Part shown: positions 8,134 to 15,588 of the stretch, one piece after another | Layout: every line of letters begins with the position of its first letter | Position numbering within the stretch: the stretch's first letter is position 1 | NCBI GenBank assembly: GCA_045639255.1 | Contig: JAZUCT010000046.1 | Coordinates: 1-19,470 of the forward strand | Length of the DNA: 19,470 bases | Origin: JAZUCT01 sp045639255 | GTDB taxonomy: Bacteria; Bacillota; Clostridia; Christensenellales; UBA1242 | Direction of reading: 5' to 3' | Program-made: the position numbers and the translations under genes | The notes under the pieces: model-generated | Seen by the model: only the letters and a program-made list of their open reading frames with translations | Told to the model about the DNA's origin: nothing | Database searches by the model: none

Positions 8134-8159
8134 AAAAAACTCGCATATGCGAGTTTTTT
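8134..8159 (-). terminator. Palindromic, probably bidirectional terminator of the three-paralog cassette
   Basis: This is a perfect 26-base palindrome: an A run, the core ACTCGCATATGCGAGT (8139-8154), and a T run. On the minus strand it overlaps the stop codon of the last paralog (8158-8160) and ends in six Ts. On the plus strand it also ends in a T run, so it can back up the rpsT terminator. Confidence 0.85.
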
Positions 8160-8676
8160 ATTTTTCTTCTTCTGTTTCTTCTTTCATATTTTCAAGATCA
8201 TTAAGATACTTATTATATTTTGGCATCACTATTGCACGAATTACATGCATTTTGCAATAATCTTGTTCTTGAACAACATATCTATGAATGCTGTTTGTTG
8301 TTTTGTTTTTTGCTTTAATGATGAAATCTTCATTAAATCTTTTAAGTTTTTGAATGCATTCAAGGGCTTGTTTTGCCGAAATATATGCTTTTTCATAGTT
8401 GTTTGTATCTGCATTTTTTAAGGTGATTGCATATTTTCTGTAAAGCACATTTTCAACTGCCTTTTCGTTAATGTTTTTATAAAGTTGTTCGCTTTCTGTT
8501 TTGTTCATAACAAGATTTGAATAGTTTTGATATAAACTTAATTCTTCACATTCAAATTGTGATTTTGGGTATGCATCTTTGAACATTTCCATAAGTTCTT
8601 CTGCTTCTTTTAGTGTTCTAAAGATAAATTTAGATGCTGGTTTGCCGTTTTTTAAAATTATGTATGCTTTTTCCAT
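8158..8676 (-). CDS. Hypothetical protein, paralog 3 of 3 in a tandem cassette
   Basis: I do not recognise this 172-residue protein. It has no signal peptide or membrane segment and is rich in Lys and Glu. The N-terminal part (1-50) reads as strand AYIILKN, strand KFIFRT, helix LKEAEELMEMF, then FECEELSLY. A second part (about 80-142) repeats this plan: YAITLKN, AYIS, helix AKQALECIQKLK, then RYVVQEQDY. A charged helix with YNKYLNDLENMKEE ends the protein. The same order of motifs occurs in the two genes upstream, so the three arose by duplication. It starts 20 bp after its neighbour with AAGGAA as ribosome binding site, and its stop codon lies in the terminator palindrome. The function is unknown; it is probably cytosolic. 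Confidence 0.8.
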   Translation of the reverse strand: MEKAYIILKNGKPASKFIFRTLKEAEELMEMFKDAYPKSQFECEELSLYQNYSNLVMNKTESEQLYKNINEKAVENVLYRKYAITLKNADTNNYEKAYISAKQALECIQKLKRFNEDFIIKAKNKTTNSIHRYVVQEQDYCKMHVIRAIVMPKYNKYLNDLENMKEETEEEK

Positions 8677-8696
8677 ATTAATTAATTCCTTTTTGT

Positions 8697-9227
8697 TTAT
8701 TTTTCGTTTTCTTTTTCGCTTTTATAATTGATGATTGAATATAATGCTTTTTTCTTAAGTTCTTTTAACGATTCGTTATAAAAACTTATTTCTTCAAGAG
8801 ATTTTATGTAAATTTCAAGAAGTTTTGGATAATCGTGCTTTGTTATAACATATTCGTTGTTGCCTTGTTTATGAATATAATTTTTCTTAAACGATTTCGC
8901 TTTAATTTCATCAATGATTCTTAATGAATCTTCAAGTTTAATTTTGGTTTCTTCAACTTTTGAAGTTGCTTTGTTTTTTAACCAAATTGGATAAAGTTTA
9001 TAATTAATGCTTAAAATTGAATCGTTTAAAATTGCTTCATATTCTTCTGGATTTTTTTCAAAGAATGCATTAAGGTTTGAATATAGTTCCAATTCCTTAC
9101 AAGTATAAATATTAAATGGATCTGATGATTCAAGAAGTTTAATGCATTTTTTTGCTTCTTGTTGAGTTTCAAAAACATATTTTAGATGTTCGTGTTTATT
9201 TCTTAAAATTTGATATACTTTTTTCAT
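8697..9227 (-). CDS. Hypothetical protein, paralog 2 of 3 in a tandem cassette
   Basis: This 176-residue protein is of unknown function and is a clear paralog of both neighbours. The opening VYQILRN, then YVFET, helix QQEAKKCIKLLE and TCKELELYSN match the gene downstream (AYIILKN, FIFRT, LKEAEELMEMF, ECEELSLYQN). The second half (about 79-135) again has YPIWLKN, a helix LEDSLRIIDEIKAK, and the strand YVITKHDYPK. A lysine/glutamate-rich C-terminal helix starts with FYNESLKELKKK. There is no signal peptide or membrane helix. The ATG follows GAAGGTG, 18 bp after the stop of the upstream gene, so the three are co-transcribed. The divergence between copies suggests an old duplication rather than an assembly artefact. 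Confidence 0.8.
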   Translation of the reverse strand: MKKVYQILRNKHEHLKYVFETQQEAKKCIKLLESSDPFNIYTCKELELYSNLNAFFEKNPEEYEAILNDSILSINYKLYPIWLKNKATSKVEETKIKLEDSLRIIDEIKAKSFKKNYIHKQGNNEYVITKHDYPKLLEIYIKSLEEISFYNESLKELKKKALYSIINYKSEKENEK

Positions 9228-9245
9228 GCTTACACCTTCTGCCTG

Positions 9246-9692
9246 TTATTTTTCAATTTCATTTTCAATTTCTTTAAGTTCATTCTTTGCATTTTTAATT
9301 GCCTTTTTTCCTTCGTTATATGCAATTAAGATTTTTGGATAATCAGCAATAGAAATAGATTTGTTATTAATCCAAATATGTTTTGTTTCACCTTTTTTAA
9401 AAGTATAGATAATGCTTTTTATGTTTTTAAAAGTTAAATATACTTCTTTGCCATTAAGAACAACTGCATATTTTGCATCGTTGTTTAAATATTCAAGTTT
9501 TTTATTTAAATAATCTTTATTACTTTGCGAATTTATTTCAAGATTATATTCTTGAAGTGTTTGATAACATTTTTTTAATTGATATGTAAATTCAGGATTT
9601 AAATCAACAAATTTTTTCGCTTCGGATTCTTTTAAGAAATATATATCTGTTGATTGATTTGATTTATCTAAAATCAAAAAAACTTCTTTCAT
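9246..9692 (-). CDS. Hypothetical protein, paralog 1 of 3 (first gene of the tandem cassette)
   Basis: The product has 148 residues and an unknown function. I chose ATG 9692 because GGAGG lies 6 bases before it; the longer in-frame TTG at 9710 would start within bases adjoining that site. The opening VFLILDKS, IYFLKESEAKKFVDLNPE and the second-half elements KYAVVLNG, VYLTFKNIKSIIYTFKK and ISIADYPKILIAYNEG follow the layout of the two downstream paralogs, with shorter loops. It lacks the conserved Cys-x-Glu-Leu-x-Leu-Tyr block, replaced by KKCYQTLQEY. A strong promoter lies about 50 bp upstream. It looks like the most diverged member. Confidence 0.78.
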   Translation of the reverse strand: MKEVFLILDKSNQSTDIYFLKESEAKKFVDLNPEFTYQLKKCYQTLQEYNLEINSQSNKDYLNKKLEYLNNDAKYAVVLNGKEVYLTFKNIKSIIYTFKKGETKHIWINNKSISIADYPKILIAYNEGKKAIKNAKNELKEIENEIEK

Positions 9693-9741
9693 TTTAACCT
9701 CCTTTTTCAATTTATATATTTATAATCCCTTATTTACTTGA

Positions 9742-9770
9742 ATTATAGCATACAAAAATGCAAATTTCAA
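9742..9770 (-). promoter_or_regulatory. Strong promoter of the three-paralog cassette
   Basis: On the minus strand TTGAAA (9765-9770), a 17-bp spacer ending in TATGC, and a perfect TATAAT (9742-9747). It drives the first paralog after a leader of about 40 bases and a consensus ribosome binding site. The quality is comparable to the rpsT promoter, suggesting substantial expression. Confidence 0.75.
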
Positions 9771-9788
9771 TATAAATTTTTAAGAAAA

Positions 9789-9810
9789 AAACGGAATTTT
9801 TTTTCCGTTT
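9789..9810 (-). terminator. Rho-independent terminator after rarA
   Basis: AAACGGAA (9789-9796) pairs with TTCCGTTT (9803-9810) around a six-T loop. On the minus strand it leads into a T run (plus A run 9785-9791). It overlaps the rarA stop codon and ends the priA-def-fmt-rarA transcript. Confidence 0.8.
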
Positions 9811-11086
9811 AATATTTTTTTCGTGTTAAGTTATTTTCAGCACCATTATTTGATGGTTTATAATAAATTCTATCTTTTAAAGGTGTTGGCATATATTGTT
9901 GGTTAACATAGCCACCAAAATTATGTGGATATTTATATTTTTCAGGTGTTCCGCCACTTAAAGTGTTATTTTTTAAATGATTTGGAACTGGATATATTTG
10001 ATTTTCAGCATCTTTTTCAGCAAGTTCTTTTGCAACAATAACTGCATTTGATTTTGGCGATTCACAAACATAAATTATTGCGTGTGTTAATGGAATTTTA
10101 CCTTCTGTATCGCCTAACTTTTCAAGTGCAATTAAGGCATTAATTGCCATGGTTAACGCATAACTATCTGCCATACCAACATCTTCACTTGCGTGTGCAA
10201 TAAGCCTACGAGCAATTATCAATGGTGAAACCCCTGAAAACATTAATCGATTTGCATAATAAAGTGCACCTTCTGCATCGCTTCCCCTAAGAGATTTGCA
10301 AAATGCAGAAAGTAAATCGAAATATTCAGTTTCATCAATGCTTAACGCTTTTTTCTGAGTGCATTGTTCTGCCACTTCAAGTGTGATATGTATTTGTTTG
10401 TTGTTATTATATCCTGTTGTTAAAACAGCAAGTTCAAGGCTGTTTAATGCACTTCGAACATCACCATTACTTGCAAATGCAAAATGCATTATTGCATTAT
10501 TATCGCAAACAACATTAAGATTTCCAAAACCATATTCTTTGTTTTCAATTGCAGTTAGTAAAATGTTTTGAACATCTTGATTAGATAATGGTTTAAACTC
10601 GAAAACTTGACATCTTGAAACAATTGCTTTGGTTAATGAAATGTATGGATTTTCAGTTGTTGTGCCAACAAAAACAATGTGCCCTTTTTCAATTGCTTCC
10701 AAAACACTATCACTTTGTGCTTTGTTCCAGCGATGGCATTCATCAAGAATTAAATATGTTTTTTTGCCATACAACTCAAAATTATGTTTTGCTTGATTTA
10801 TTACATCTTTTGCTTCACTAACACCGCTTGCAACTGCGTTTAGTTTTACGAAGTAACTTCCTGTTAAGTTTGCAATAATTTCGGCAAGAGTTGTTTTACC
10901 TGTGCCCGGTGGGCCATAAAATATGCAACTGCCAAGAGTTCCACTTTTTATTGCTCTGTTAAGAAAACTGTTAGTGGCAAGAATATGTTTTTGCCCATAA
11001 AAATTTTCTAAACTTGTGGGACGCATTCTATCAGCAAGTGGTGCATTTTTTTTATTTTGCATAGAAAATAAATTAAATTCTTCCAT
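9809..11086 (-). CDS. rarA: Replication-associated recombination protein RarA (MgsA) AAA+ ATPase
   Basis: RarA is a clamp-loader-like ATPase that acts at stalled replication forks. The 425-residue protein has the family opening PLADRMRPTSLENFYGQKHIL, Walker A GPPGTGKT (58-65), Walker B LILDECHRWNKAQSD (Asp115-Glu116), sensor 1 region VGTTTENPY and the arginine-finger stretch SRCQVFEF. It then has the MgsA C-terminal domain with GSDAEGALYYANRL and PLIIARRLIAHASEDVGMA, ending in VPNHLKN. The ATG follows AAGGA, which overlaps the fmt stop codon, with an 11-bp gap. It is the last gene of the priA-def-fmt run, in the place where rsmB commonly follows fmt in other Firmicutes. Cys117 replaces the common Ile in the DEIHR motif; this is probably neutral. 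Confidence 0.95.
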   Translation of the reverse strand: MEEFNLFSMQNKKNAPLADRMRPTSLENFYGQKHILATNSFLNRAIKSGTLGSCIFYGPPGTGKTTLAEIIANLTGSYFVKLNAVASGVSEAKDVINQAKHNFELYGKKTYLILDECHRWNKAQSDSVLEAIEKGHIVFVGTTTENPYISLTKAIVSRCQVFEFKPLSNQDVQNILLTAIENKEYGFGNLNVVCDNNAIMHFAFASNGDVRSALNSLELAVLTTGYNNNKQIHITLEVAEQCTQKKALSIDETEYFDLLSAFCKSLRGSDAEGALYYANRLMFSGVSPLIIARRLIAHASEDVGMADSYALTMAINALIALEKLGDTEGKIPLTHAIIYVCESPKSNAVIVAKELAEKDAENQIYPVPNHLKNNTLSGGTPEKYKYPHNFGGYVNQQYMPTPLKDRIYYKPSNNGAENNLTRKKY

Positions 11087-11097
11087 AATTAGTATCC

Positions 11098-12054
11098 TTA
11101 GTTAACAATTGTTCCAACTTCAATTTTTTTACCATTAAGATAACTTTTTGCTGGCATTTTTTTAGAGTTTGGTGCTTGCATTAATTCAATTTCAATTGCA
11201 CCATTTTGGCATTTAATAATTAAACCATTTTTTGAATTGGCAACCAATATTTCACCATTTTTTTTATTTTCCCAATCTGCAACCAAACAAGTTAATTTTT
11301 CGTGCAAAACATTCTTAATTTCAAAAACTTTTATGTTTTGATTTTGATATTCAAAATAAGCGCCTGGCCATGGGTTAATACCCCTTAAAAAATTGGCAAT
11401 TTCAGTGCTGTTTTTATTAAAATCAATTTTTCCATCTGTTTTTTCAAACATTTTAAAATAAGTTGCTTCTTCTTCGTTCTGTTCAACAAAAACTGCTTTG
11501 TTTTGTTCAATTAAATCAAGTGCAGTTATTATTTTTTCTGCACCAAGATTGCTTAATTTGTTTAAAAGTGTTTCAGTTGTATCGGTTGGCTCGATATTTA
11601 TTTCAGCAGTTAAAAGAGTTGGCCCGTTATCGATACCAAGTCCACTTTTTAAAATGGTTATGCCAGTTTTTGTTTCGCCATGAATTAATGCACATTGAAC
11701 TGGGCTTGCACCCCTATATTTTGGCAAAATGCTTCCATGAATATTAATAACTCCATTTGGGGTTAAATCCAAAATTTGTTGCCTTAAAATTTGACCATAA
11801 GCACAAGTTACAATTATATCAGCATTAAGTTTTTGAAGTTCTTCAACACCTTGTTTGTTTATTTTTTCGAACTGATAAACTGGAATGTTGTGTTTAAGTG
11901 CAACAATTTTTGTTGGTGGGCTTTGAAGTTGTTGATGCCTTCCAATGCTTTTATCTGGTTGAGTTACAACCGCAAGCACTTTATGATGCGAATTAATTAA
12001 CCTTTCCAGCGGTGCAACGGCAAAACTGGGAGTGCCCAAAAATATAACTTTCAT
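11098..12054 (-). CDS. fmt: Methionyl-tRNA formyltransferase
   Basis: This enzyme transfers a formyl group from 10-formyl-tetrahydrofolate to initiator Met-tRNA. Its length of 318 residues is normal. It opens with VIFLGTPSFAV and has the folate/catalytic block NIHGSILPKYRGASPVQ, with Asn104, His106 and the later Asp142 in GLGIDNGP as the expected catalytic trio. The C-terminal OB-fold domain for tRNA binding starts around INPWPGAYFEY. The AGGAG before the ATG overlaps the def stop region, and the gap from def is 12 bp. It forms the usual pair with def, which removes the formyl group after translation starts. Nothing is missing. Confidence 0.96.
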   Translation of the reverse strand: MKVIFLGTPSFAVAPLERLINSHHKVLAVVTQPDKSIGRHQQLQSPPTKIVALKHNIPVYQFEKINKQGVEELQKLNADIIVTCAYGQILRQQILDLTPNGVINIHGSILPKYRGASPVQCALIHGETKTGITILKSGLGIDNGPTLLTAEINIEPTDTTETLLNKLSNLGAEKIITALDLIEQNKAVFVEQNEEEATYFKMFEKTDGKIDFNKNSTEIANFLRGINPWPGAYFEYQNQNIKVFEIKNVLHEKLTCLVADWENKKNGEILVANSKNGLIIKCQNGAIEIELMQAPNSKKMPAKSYLNGKKIEVGTIVN

Positions 12055-12066
12055 AAATAAAATCTC

Positions 12067-12537
12067 CTATTCACCATATAATTCTTCTTTACTTGCAACA
12101 TGATCCAATTTATCAATGAATAAAATGCCTTTCAAATGATCAGTTTCATGCGAGATTGCTTGCGCCAAATAACCTTCGCCAGTTACTGTGAAAAAGTTAC
12201 CATATCTATCTTGTGCTTTAACGGTTATTTTTTCTGGTCTGTAAACAAAGCCATTAAGATTATCAACACTTAAACAACCTTCAAGCATAAGTTTTGAACC
12301 TTCTTCGCTTAAAATTTGTGGATTAACAAATTCCAAATATAAACCATTAACTTCTACTGAGCAAACAGTTCTTAAAATTCCAACCTGAGGGGCAGCAATA
12401 CCTGCACCATTATGCTGACGCATTGTTTGTTTCATATCATCAAGTAAATCCCAAAGTTTTTGATTGAAATCGGTTACTGGCTTTGAAATTTTTCTTAAAA
12501 GTGGATCTGTTGATTTAACAATTTTTCTTATTGCCAT
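12067..12537 (-). CDS. def: Peptide deformylase
   Basis: This metalloenzyme removes the N-formyl group from nascent proteins. The 156-residue protein has all three signature motifs: GAGIAAPQVG (44-53), EGCLSV with metal ligand Cys88, and HETDH with His130, Glu131 and His134. The stop codon is TAG. The ATG follows AAAGGAA and lies 15 bp after priA. The short C-terminus beyond the HETDH helix fits the type 1 deformylases. It is coupled with fmt immediately downstream. Confidence 0.96.
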   Translation of the reverse strand: MAIRKIVKSTDPLLRKISKPVTDFNQKLWDLLDDMKQTMRQHNGAGIAAPQVGILRTVCSVEVNGLYLEFVNPQILSEEGSKLMLEGCLSVDNLNGFVYRPEKITVKAQDRYGNFFTVTGEGYLAQAISHETDHLKGILFIDKLDHVASKEELYGE

Positions 12538-12552
12538 ATTATTTTTATTCCT

Positions 12553-14742
12553 TTAACTTAAATTTTGAGGGTTAAGTTCCACAAAGCATGTGCAATTTGG
12601 AACATTGTGCATGTTAACAATATTATATACTTTTTTAATTATTTCTGCACTATTTTGGGTTAAAATTCTTAGCAAAATTTGATATCTGAATTTTTTTTGC
12701 ATTTTTTTAACAGGGCTTTTCATTGCTTCGCAAAATATTATATCTTTTTTAAATTGTTCTTTCAGAACTTGAACATCTTGGTTTATAAGCCTTATTTGTT
12801 CGCGTGTTAAATTTTCGTTTTCGCTGCTTGAAAGAACACGAACAATTACTGAATAAGGCGGAAACATTGTTGTTTGCCTTGCATTTATTTCCCTTTCAAA
12901 AAATGCTTTATAATTATATTCTTTTGCCATTCTGTAAACATAATGCCTTGGAGCATATGTTTGCAAAACCACTTTGCCTTCTTGTTCGGCTCTTCCTGCC
13001 CTTCCAGCAACCTGAGTTATAAGTTGAAAAGTGCGTTCTGTTGCCCTGAAATCTGCCGAGTGAAGACCAATATCTGCATCTAAAATGCCAACAAAGGTTA
13101 CAGCACCAAAATCGTGCCCTTTTGCAATCATTTGTGTTCCAACCAAAATTGCTGGTTTTGTTTTTGAAAATTCTTCCAAAATTTTTAAATGACCATCTTT
13201 TAAAGAAGTTGTGTCGTTATCCATTCTTAAAATTTTAACATTTTTGAAAATTTTTTGAAGTTCCGCCACCACTTGTTGTGTGCCAAAATAACCTTCTTTA
13301 ATGAATTTCGAGTGACAATCTTGGCATTCACTTAACATATGATATCGCTTTGAACAAAAATGGCATTTAAGCACATTTTCTTCTTTATGATAAACAAGGG
13401 TTGCATCACAATCGGTGCATTTTGCCACATAACCACATTCTTTACACATAACAAATGAAGAATAACCCCTGCGATTAAGAAATATCATTGCTTGGTTTTT
13501 TTCTGACATGCATTTTGACAATTCATATATCATTTTTTTTGAAAATATGCTTGCATTTCCGCTAAGCAATTCTTCACTCATGTTAACCACTTCAATTTCA
13601 GGCAATTTTTTTTGTGACACTCTGTTTGGCATTTCAATAAGTTGAATTTGACCATTCATGGCTTTATTGTATGTTTCAATGTTTGGAGTTGCACTGCCAA
13701 GAACAAGATTACAAAAATTATGCTCTGCCCTAAATTTTGCAATTTCCAATGTGTTATAGCGTGGATTTGTTTGTGAAATGTAACTGCTATCGTGCTCTTC
13801 ATCGATTATTATAAGACCTAAATTTTCAATCGGTGCAAATATGCACGACCTTGCACCAATTGCAACCCTTGCTTTGCCAGAATGAAGTTTTTTCCATTCA
13901 TCAAACCTTTCGCCGTTGTTTAAACCGCTATGCAAAAGTGCAACTTCACTTCCAAAATGAGCCCTGAATATTTTAAGCATTTGTGGCGTTAGTGCAATTT
14001 CTGGAACAAGCATTATTGCATTTCTGCCTTTTTCAAGAACTTCTTTTATGCAATTGATATAAACTTCAGTTTTTCCACTTCCAGTTACCCCATGCAAAAG
14101 AATTGTTTTATTAACGCTTGTTAAAATTGTGTTTTTTGCAATTTGTTGTTGCTGTGTTAATGTTACTGTTTTAAGGTCTGCTTGCAAACTTTGATATGGA
14201 TTTCGCTGAGCTGAAACAGTTTCAACATTAAAAACACCATTTTCAATAAGTTTGTTTATGCAACCGCTTGAAAACATGTTATTAAGTTGAGTTTTGTTGC
14301 TTTGTGGGTGATTTATAACATATTCAATTGCTTTAATTTGGCTAACAGCATTTGCTTTTGGCACAAATGTTGTGTTTTGATTATATGAAATTAAATAATT
14401 AACAATTTCCTTTGCAGTGTTTTTTCTGACAGCTGGTGGAATGAATAACCTTAAACAATCGGCTTTTCTTGTGTTATAGCTTTCACTCATAAAATGCATA
14501 AGTGAAATAAATTCTGGTTTAATTGCGGTGAAATTATCAAGCGGTTTTATTATGTTTTTTAAGCGGTTAGGTGCAACATCTGTGGTTTCTTTTATGTTTA
14601 TTACATAACCTTCAATGTTTCTGTTTCCAAACGGAACAAGCACCCTTTCACCCACTTTTATTTCTTGTGGTGAAAGAATGCCATAATCAAATATTTTATC
14701 CACTTCACTGTTTAAAATATCAACAATAACTTCCGCAATCAT
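12553..14742 (-). CDS. priA: Primosomal protein N' (replication restart helicase PriA)
   Basis: PriA recognises abandoned forks and reloads the replisome. The 729-residue protein has the N-terminal 3'-DNA-binding domain (VDKIFDYGILSPQEIKVGERVLVPFG), a winged-helix linker, and Walker A GVTGSGKT (218-225). It also has the DEEH box (314-317) followed by the aromatic loop QTNPRYNTLEIAKFRAE, the helicase block FLNRRGYSSFVMC, and eight cysteines of the paired zinc-binding sites starting at CKECGYVAKCTDCD. VGTQMIAKGHDF and VAGRAGRAEQEGKVVLQTY follow. The ATG has AAGGA upstream. A hairpin lies between it and rpoZ with no room for a separate promoter after it, so expression may depend on read-through or on a promoter inside rpoZ. 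Confidence 0.96.
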   Translation of the reverse strand: MIAEVIVDILNSEVDKIFDYGILSPQEIKVGERVLVPFGNRNIEGYVINIKETTDVAPNRLKNIIKPLDNFTAIKPEFISLMHFMSESYNTRKADCLRLFIPPAVRKNTAKEIVNYLISYNQNTTFVPKANAVSQIKAIEYVINHPQSNKTQLNNMFSSGCINKLIENGVFNVETVSAQRNPYQSLQADLKTVTLTQQQQIAKNTILTSVNKTILLHGVTGSGKTEVYINCIKEVLEKGRNAIMLVPEIALTPQMLKIFRAHFGSEVALLHSGLNNGERFDEWKKLHSGKARVAIGARSCIFAPIENLGLIIIDEEHDSSYISQTNPRYNTLEIAKFRAEHNFCNLVLGSATPNIETYNKAMNGQIQLIEMPNRVSQKKLPEIEVVNMSEELLSGNASIFSKKMIYELSKCMSEKNQAMIFLNRRGYSSFVMCKECGYVAKCTDCDATLVYHKEENVLKCHFCSKRYHMLSECQDCHSKFIKEGYFGTQQVVAELQKIFKNVKILRMDNDTTSLKDGHLKILEEFSKTKPAILVGTQMIAKGHDFGAVTFVGILDADIGLHSADFRATERTFQLITQVAGRAGRAEQEGKVVLQTYAPRHYVYRMAKEYNYKAFFEREINARQTTMFPPYSVIVRVLSSSENENLTREQIRLINQDVQVLKEQFKKDIIFCEAMKSPVKKMQKKFRYQILLRILTQNSAEIIKKVYNIVNMHNVPNCTCFVELNPQNLS

Positions 14743-14762
14743 ATTTATCCTTATTAAATAAA

Positions 14763-14794
14763 ATTACCAAAACCCTTGGAAAGATTTTGGCAAT
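14763..14794 (-). terminator. Terminator-like hairpin between rpoZ and priA
   Basis: On the minus strand ATTGCCAAAA pairs with TTTTGGTAAT (one G-U pair, 12-base loop), followed by TTTTATTT. The low GC content and interrupted T tract suggest partial termination. It is 6 bp past the rpoZ stop and 20 bp before the priA start. Confidence 0.6.
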
Positions 14795-14800
14795 TGTTAA

Positions 14801-14992
14801 TTATTCTTTTGAAACTGAAATTTTGCCAGAGTATAACTCCTCGGTGGCAGTTGTTATTTCTTTTTTATCACTGCTATCAATTTCTGGGTTAAGTTTTTTA
14901 AGATCTTTTGCCCTTTTTGAAACAACGCAACAAAGTGCATATTTGTTTCCTGCTTTTTCTATTAATTCTTCCACTGGTGGATTAATCATCAT
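14801..14992 (-). CDS. rpoZ: RNA polymerase omega subunit
   Basis: Omega helps assemble and stabilise RNA polymerase by holding the beta-prime subunit. The sequence NPPVEELIEKAGNKYALCCVVSKRAKDL matches the conserved N-terminal helices of omega (PSIDELLEKVDSKYaLV..aAKRARqL type), followed by EITTATEELYSGKISV. I chose ATG 14992 (63 residues). A second ATG follows at once at 14989, and the longer ORF start at 15037 is rejected because it would cover the ribosome binding sites and the -10 region. GGAGGT lies 12 bases and AAAGG 6 bases before the start. The usual partner gmk is not upstream; instead rpoZ has its own promoter, and priA follows as in B. subtilis, without coaBC between. Confidence 0.9.
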   Translation of the reverse strand: MMINPPVEELIEKAGNKYALCCVVSKRAKDLKKLNPEIDSSDKKEITTATEELYSGKISVSKE

Positions 14993-15027
14993 AATTACCT
15001 TTATACCTCCACATTTTTTCAAGGTAT

Positions 15028-15056
15028 ATATTAACACAAATCACAAATAAAATCAA
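15028..15056 (-). promoter_or_regulatory. Promoter of rpoZ
   Basis: On the minus strand TTGATT (15051-15056), a 17-bp spacer ending in TGT (extended -10), and TAATAT (15028-15033). It lies between the upstream terminator and rpoZ. Confidence 0.6.
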
Positions 15057-15076
15057 GCATTAATCAACAATAAAAA

Positions 15077-15095
15077 AATCACGAAAATCGTGATT
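15077..15095 (-). terminator. Terminator of the two-TM protein gene
   Basis: AATCACGA (15077-15084) pairs with TCGTGATT (15088-15095) around AAA. On the minus strand a run of seven Ts follows, counting the end of the stem. It starts 4 bp past the stop codon and isolates rpoZ from the gene upstream. Confidence 0.8.
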
Positions 15096-15099
15096 ATTT

Positions 15100-15540
15100 T
15101 TATCTTTCAAGTTCTTCTTCATCTTTATTTTTTAAACTGAAAGCATTATATTTGTTTGTTTTGTTTAAAAAATAATTTTTAATTTTTAATGAATTGCTGT
15201 TATGAAAATTTTGTTGTTTAAAATATTCAATGTTTTTAGCAGGTTCATATAGATTATTTTCTTCGTGTTCTGATTCAAGTTGGTTATTAATTTCAAAAGT
15301 TTCTTTGCTTTGTTGTTTTTCATATTTTTCCTTAAAATTTTCTGCAATTTTATATAATGAAATTGAACTAACTGGAATGCAGAATGCAACAATAACACTT
15401 GCAATGCCTAACCCTGAACCACCAAGCATAAAACTTAATGGACAAACTGAAACCATAAATAAACCTGATATCATTGCCAAAATTTGACTTGCTTTTAAAC
15501 ATCTGTGGGCATTTTTTGCATAATTAACTTCTTTTTTCAT
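15100..15540 (-). CDS. Hypothetical two-TM membrane protein with long charged tail
   Basis: I recognise no family for this 146-residue protein. Two hydrophobic segments at about residues 17-38 and 43-64 are joined by a short glycine-rich turn (GGSGLG). They follow a short basic N-terminus (MKKEVNYAKNAHR) and are followed by a charged, probably cytoplasmic tail of about 80 residues rich in Asn, Lys and Glu. The topology N-in, helical hairpin, C-in is inferred. It starts with ATG after AAGGAG and is a single-gene unit with a consensus promoter and its own terminator. It is divergent from the ABC importer operon, with the -35 elements only 7 bp apart, so shared regulation is possible. Confidence 0.7.
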   Translation of the reverse strand: MKKEVNYAKNAHRCLKASQILAMISGLFMVSVCPLSFMLGGSGLGIASVIVAFCIPVSSISLYKIAENFKEKYEKQQSKETFEINNQLESEHEENNLYEPAKNIEYFKQQNFHNSNSLKIKNYFLNKTNKYNAFSLKNKDEEELER

Positions 15541-15559
15541 AGAAATTTCTCCTTAGCTT

Positions 15560-15588
15560 TTTATACCACATAAATCACAATTTGTCAA
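15560..15588 (-). promoter_or_regulatory. Consensus promoter of the two-TM protein gene
   Basis: On the minus strand a perfect TTGACA (15583-15588), a 17-bp spacer ending in TGG (extended -10), and TATAAA (15560-15565). This is the best sigma-A-type promoter in the window. Confidence 0.8.

Noticed and set aside
8158..9692. Paralog cassette as a toxin-antitoxin, phage or CRISPR-linked defence system
   Set aside because: No catalytic motif, DNA-binding motif, integrase or cas gene is visible. The flanks are housekeeping genes.
9693..9710. TTG start for the first paralog
   Set aside because: The GGAGG ribosome binding site lies inside this extension, just before the ATG at 9692.
14993..15037. 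Longer rpoZ start
   Set aside because: It overlaps the ribosome binding site and the -10 element, and the extra residues do not resemble omega.
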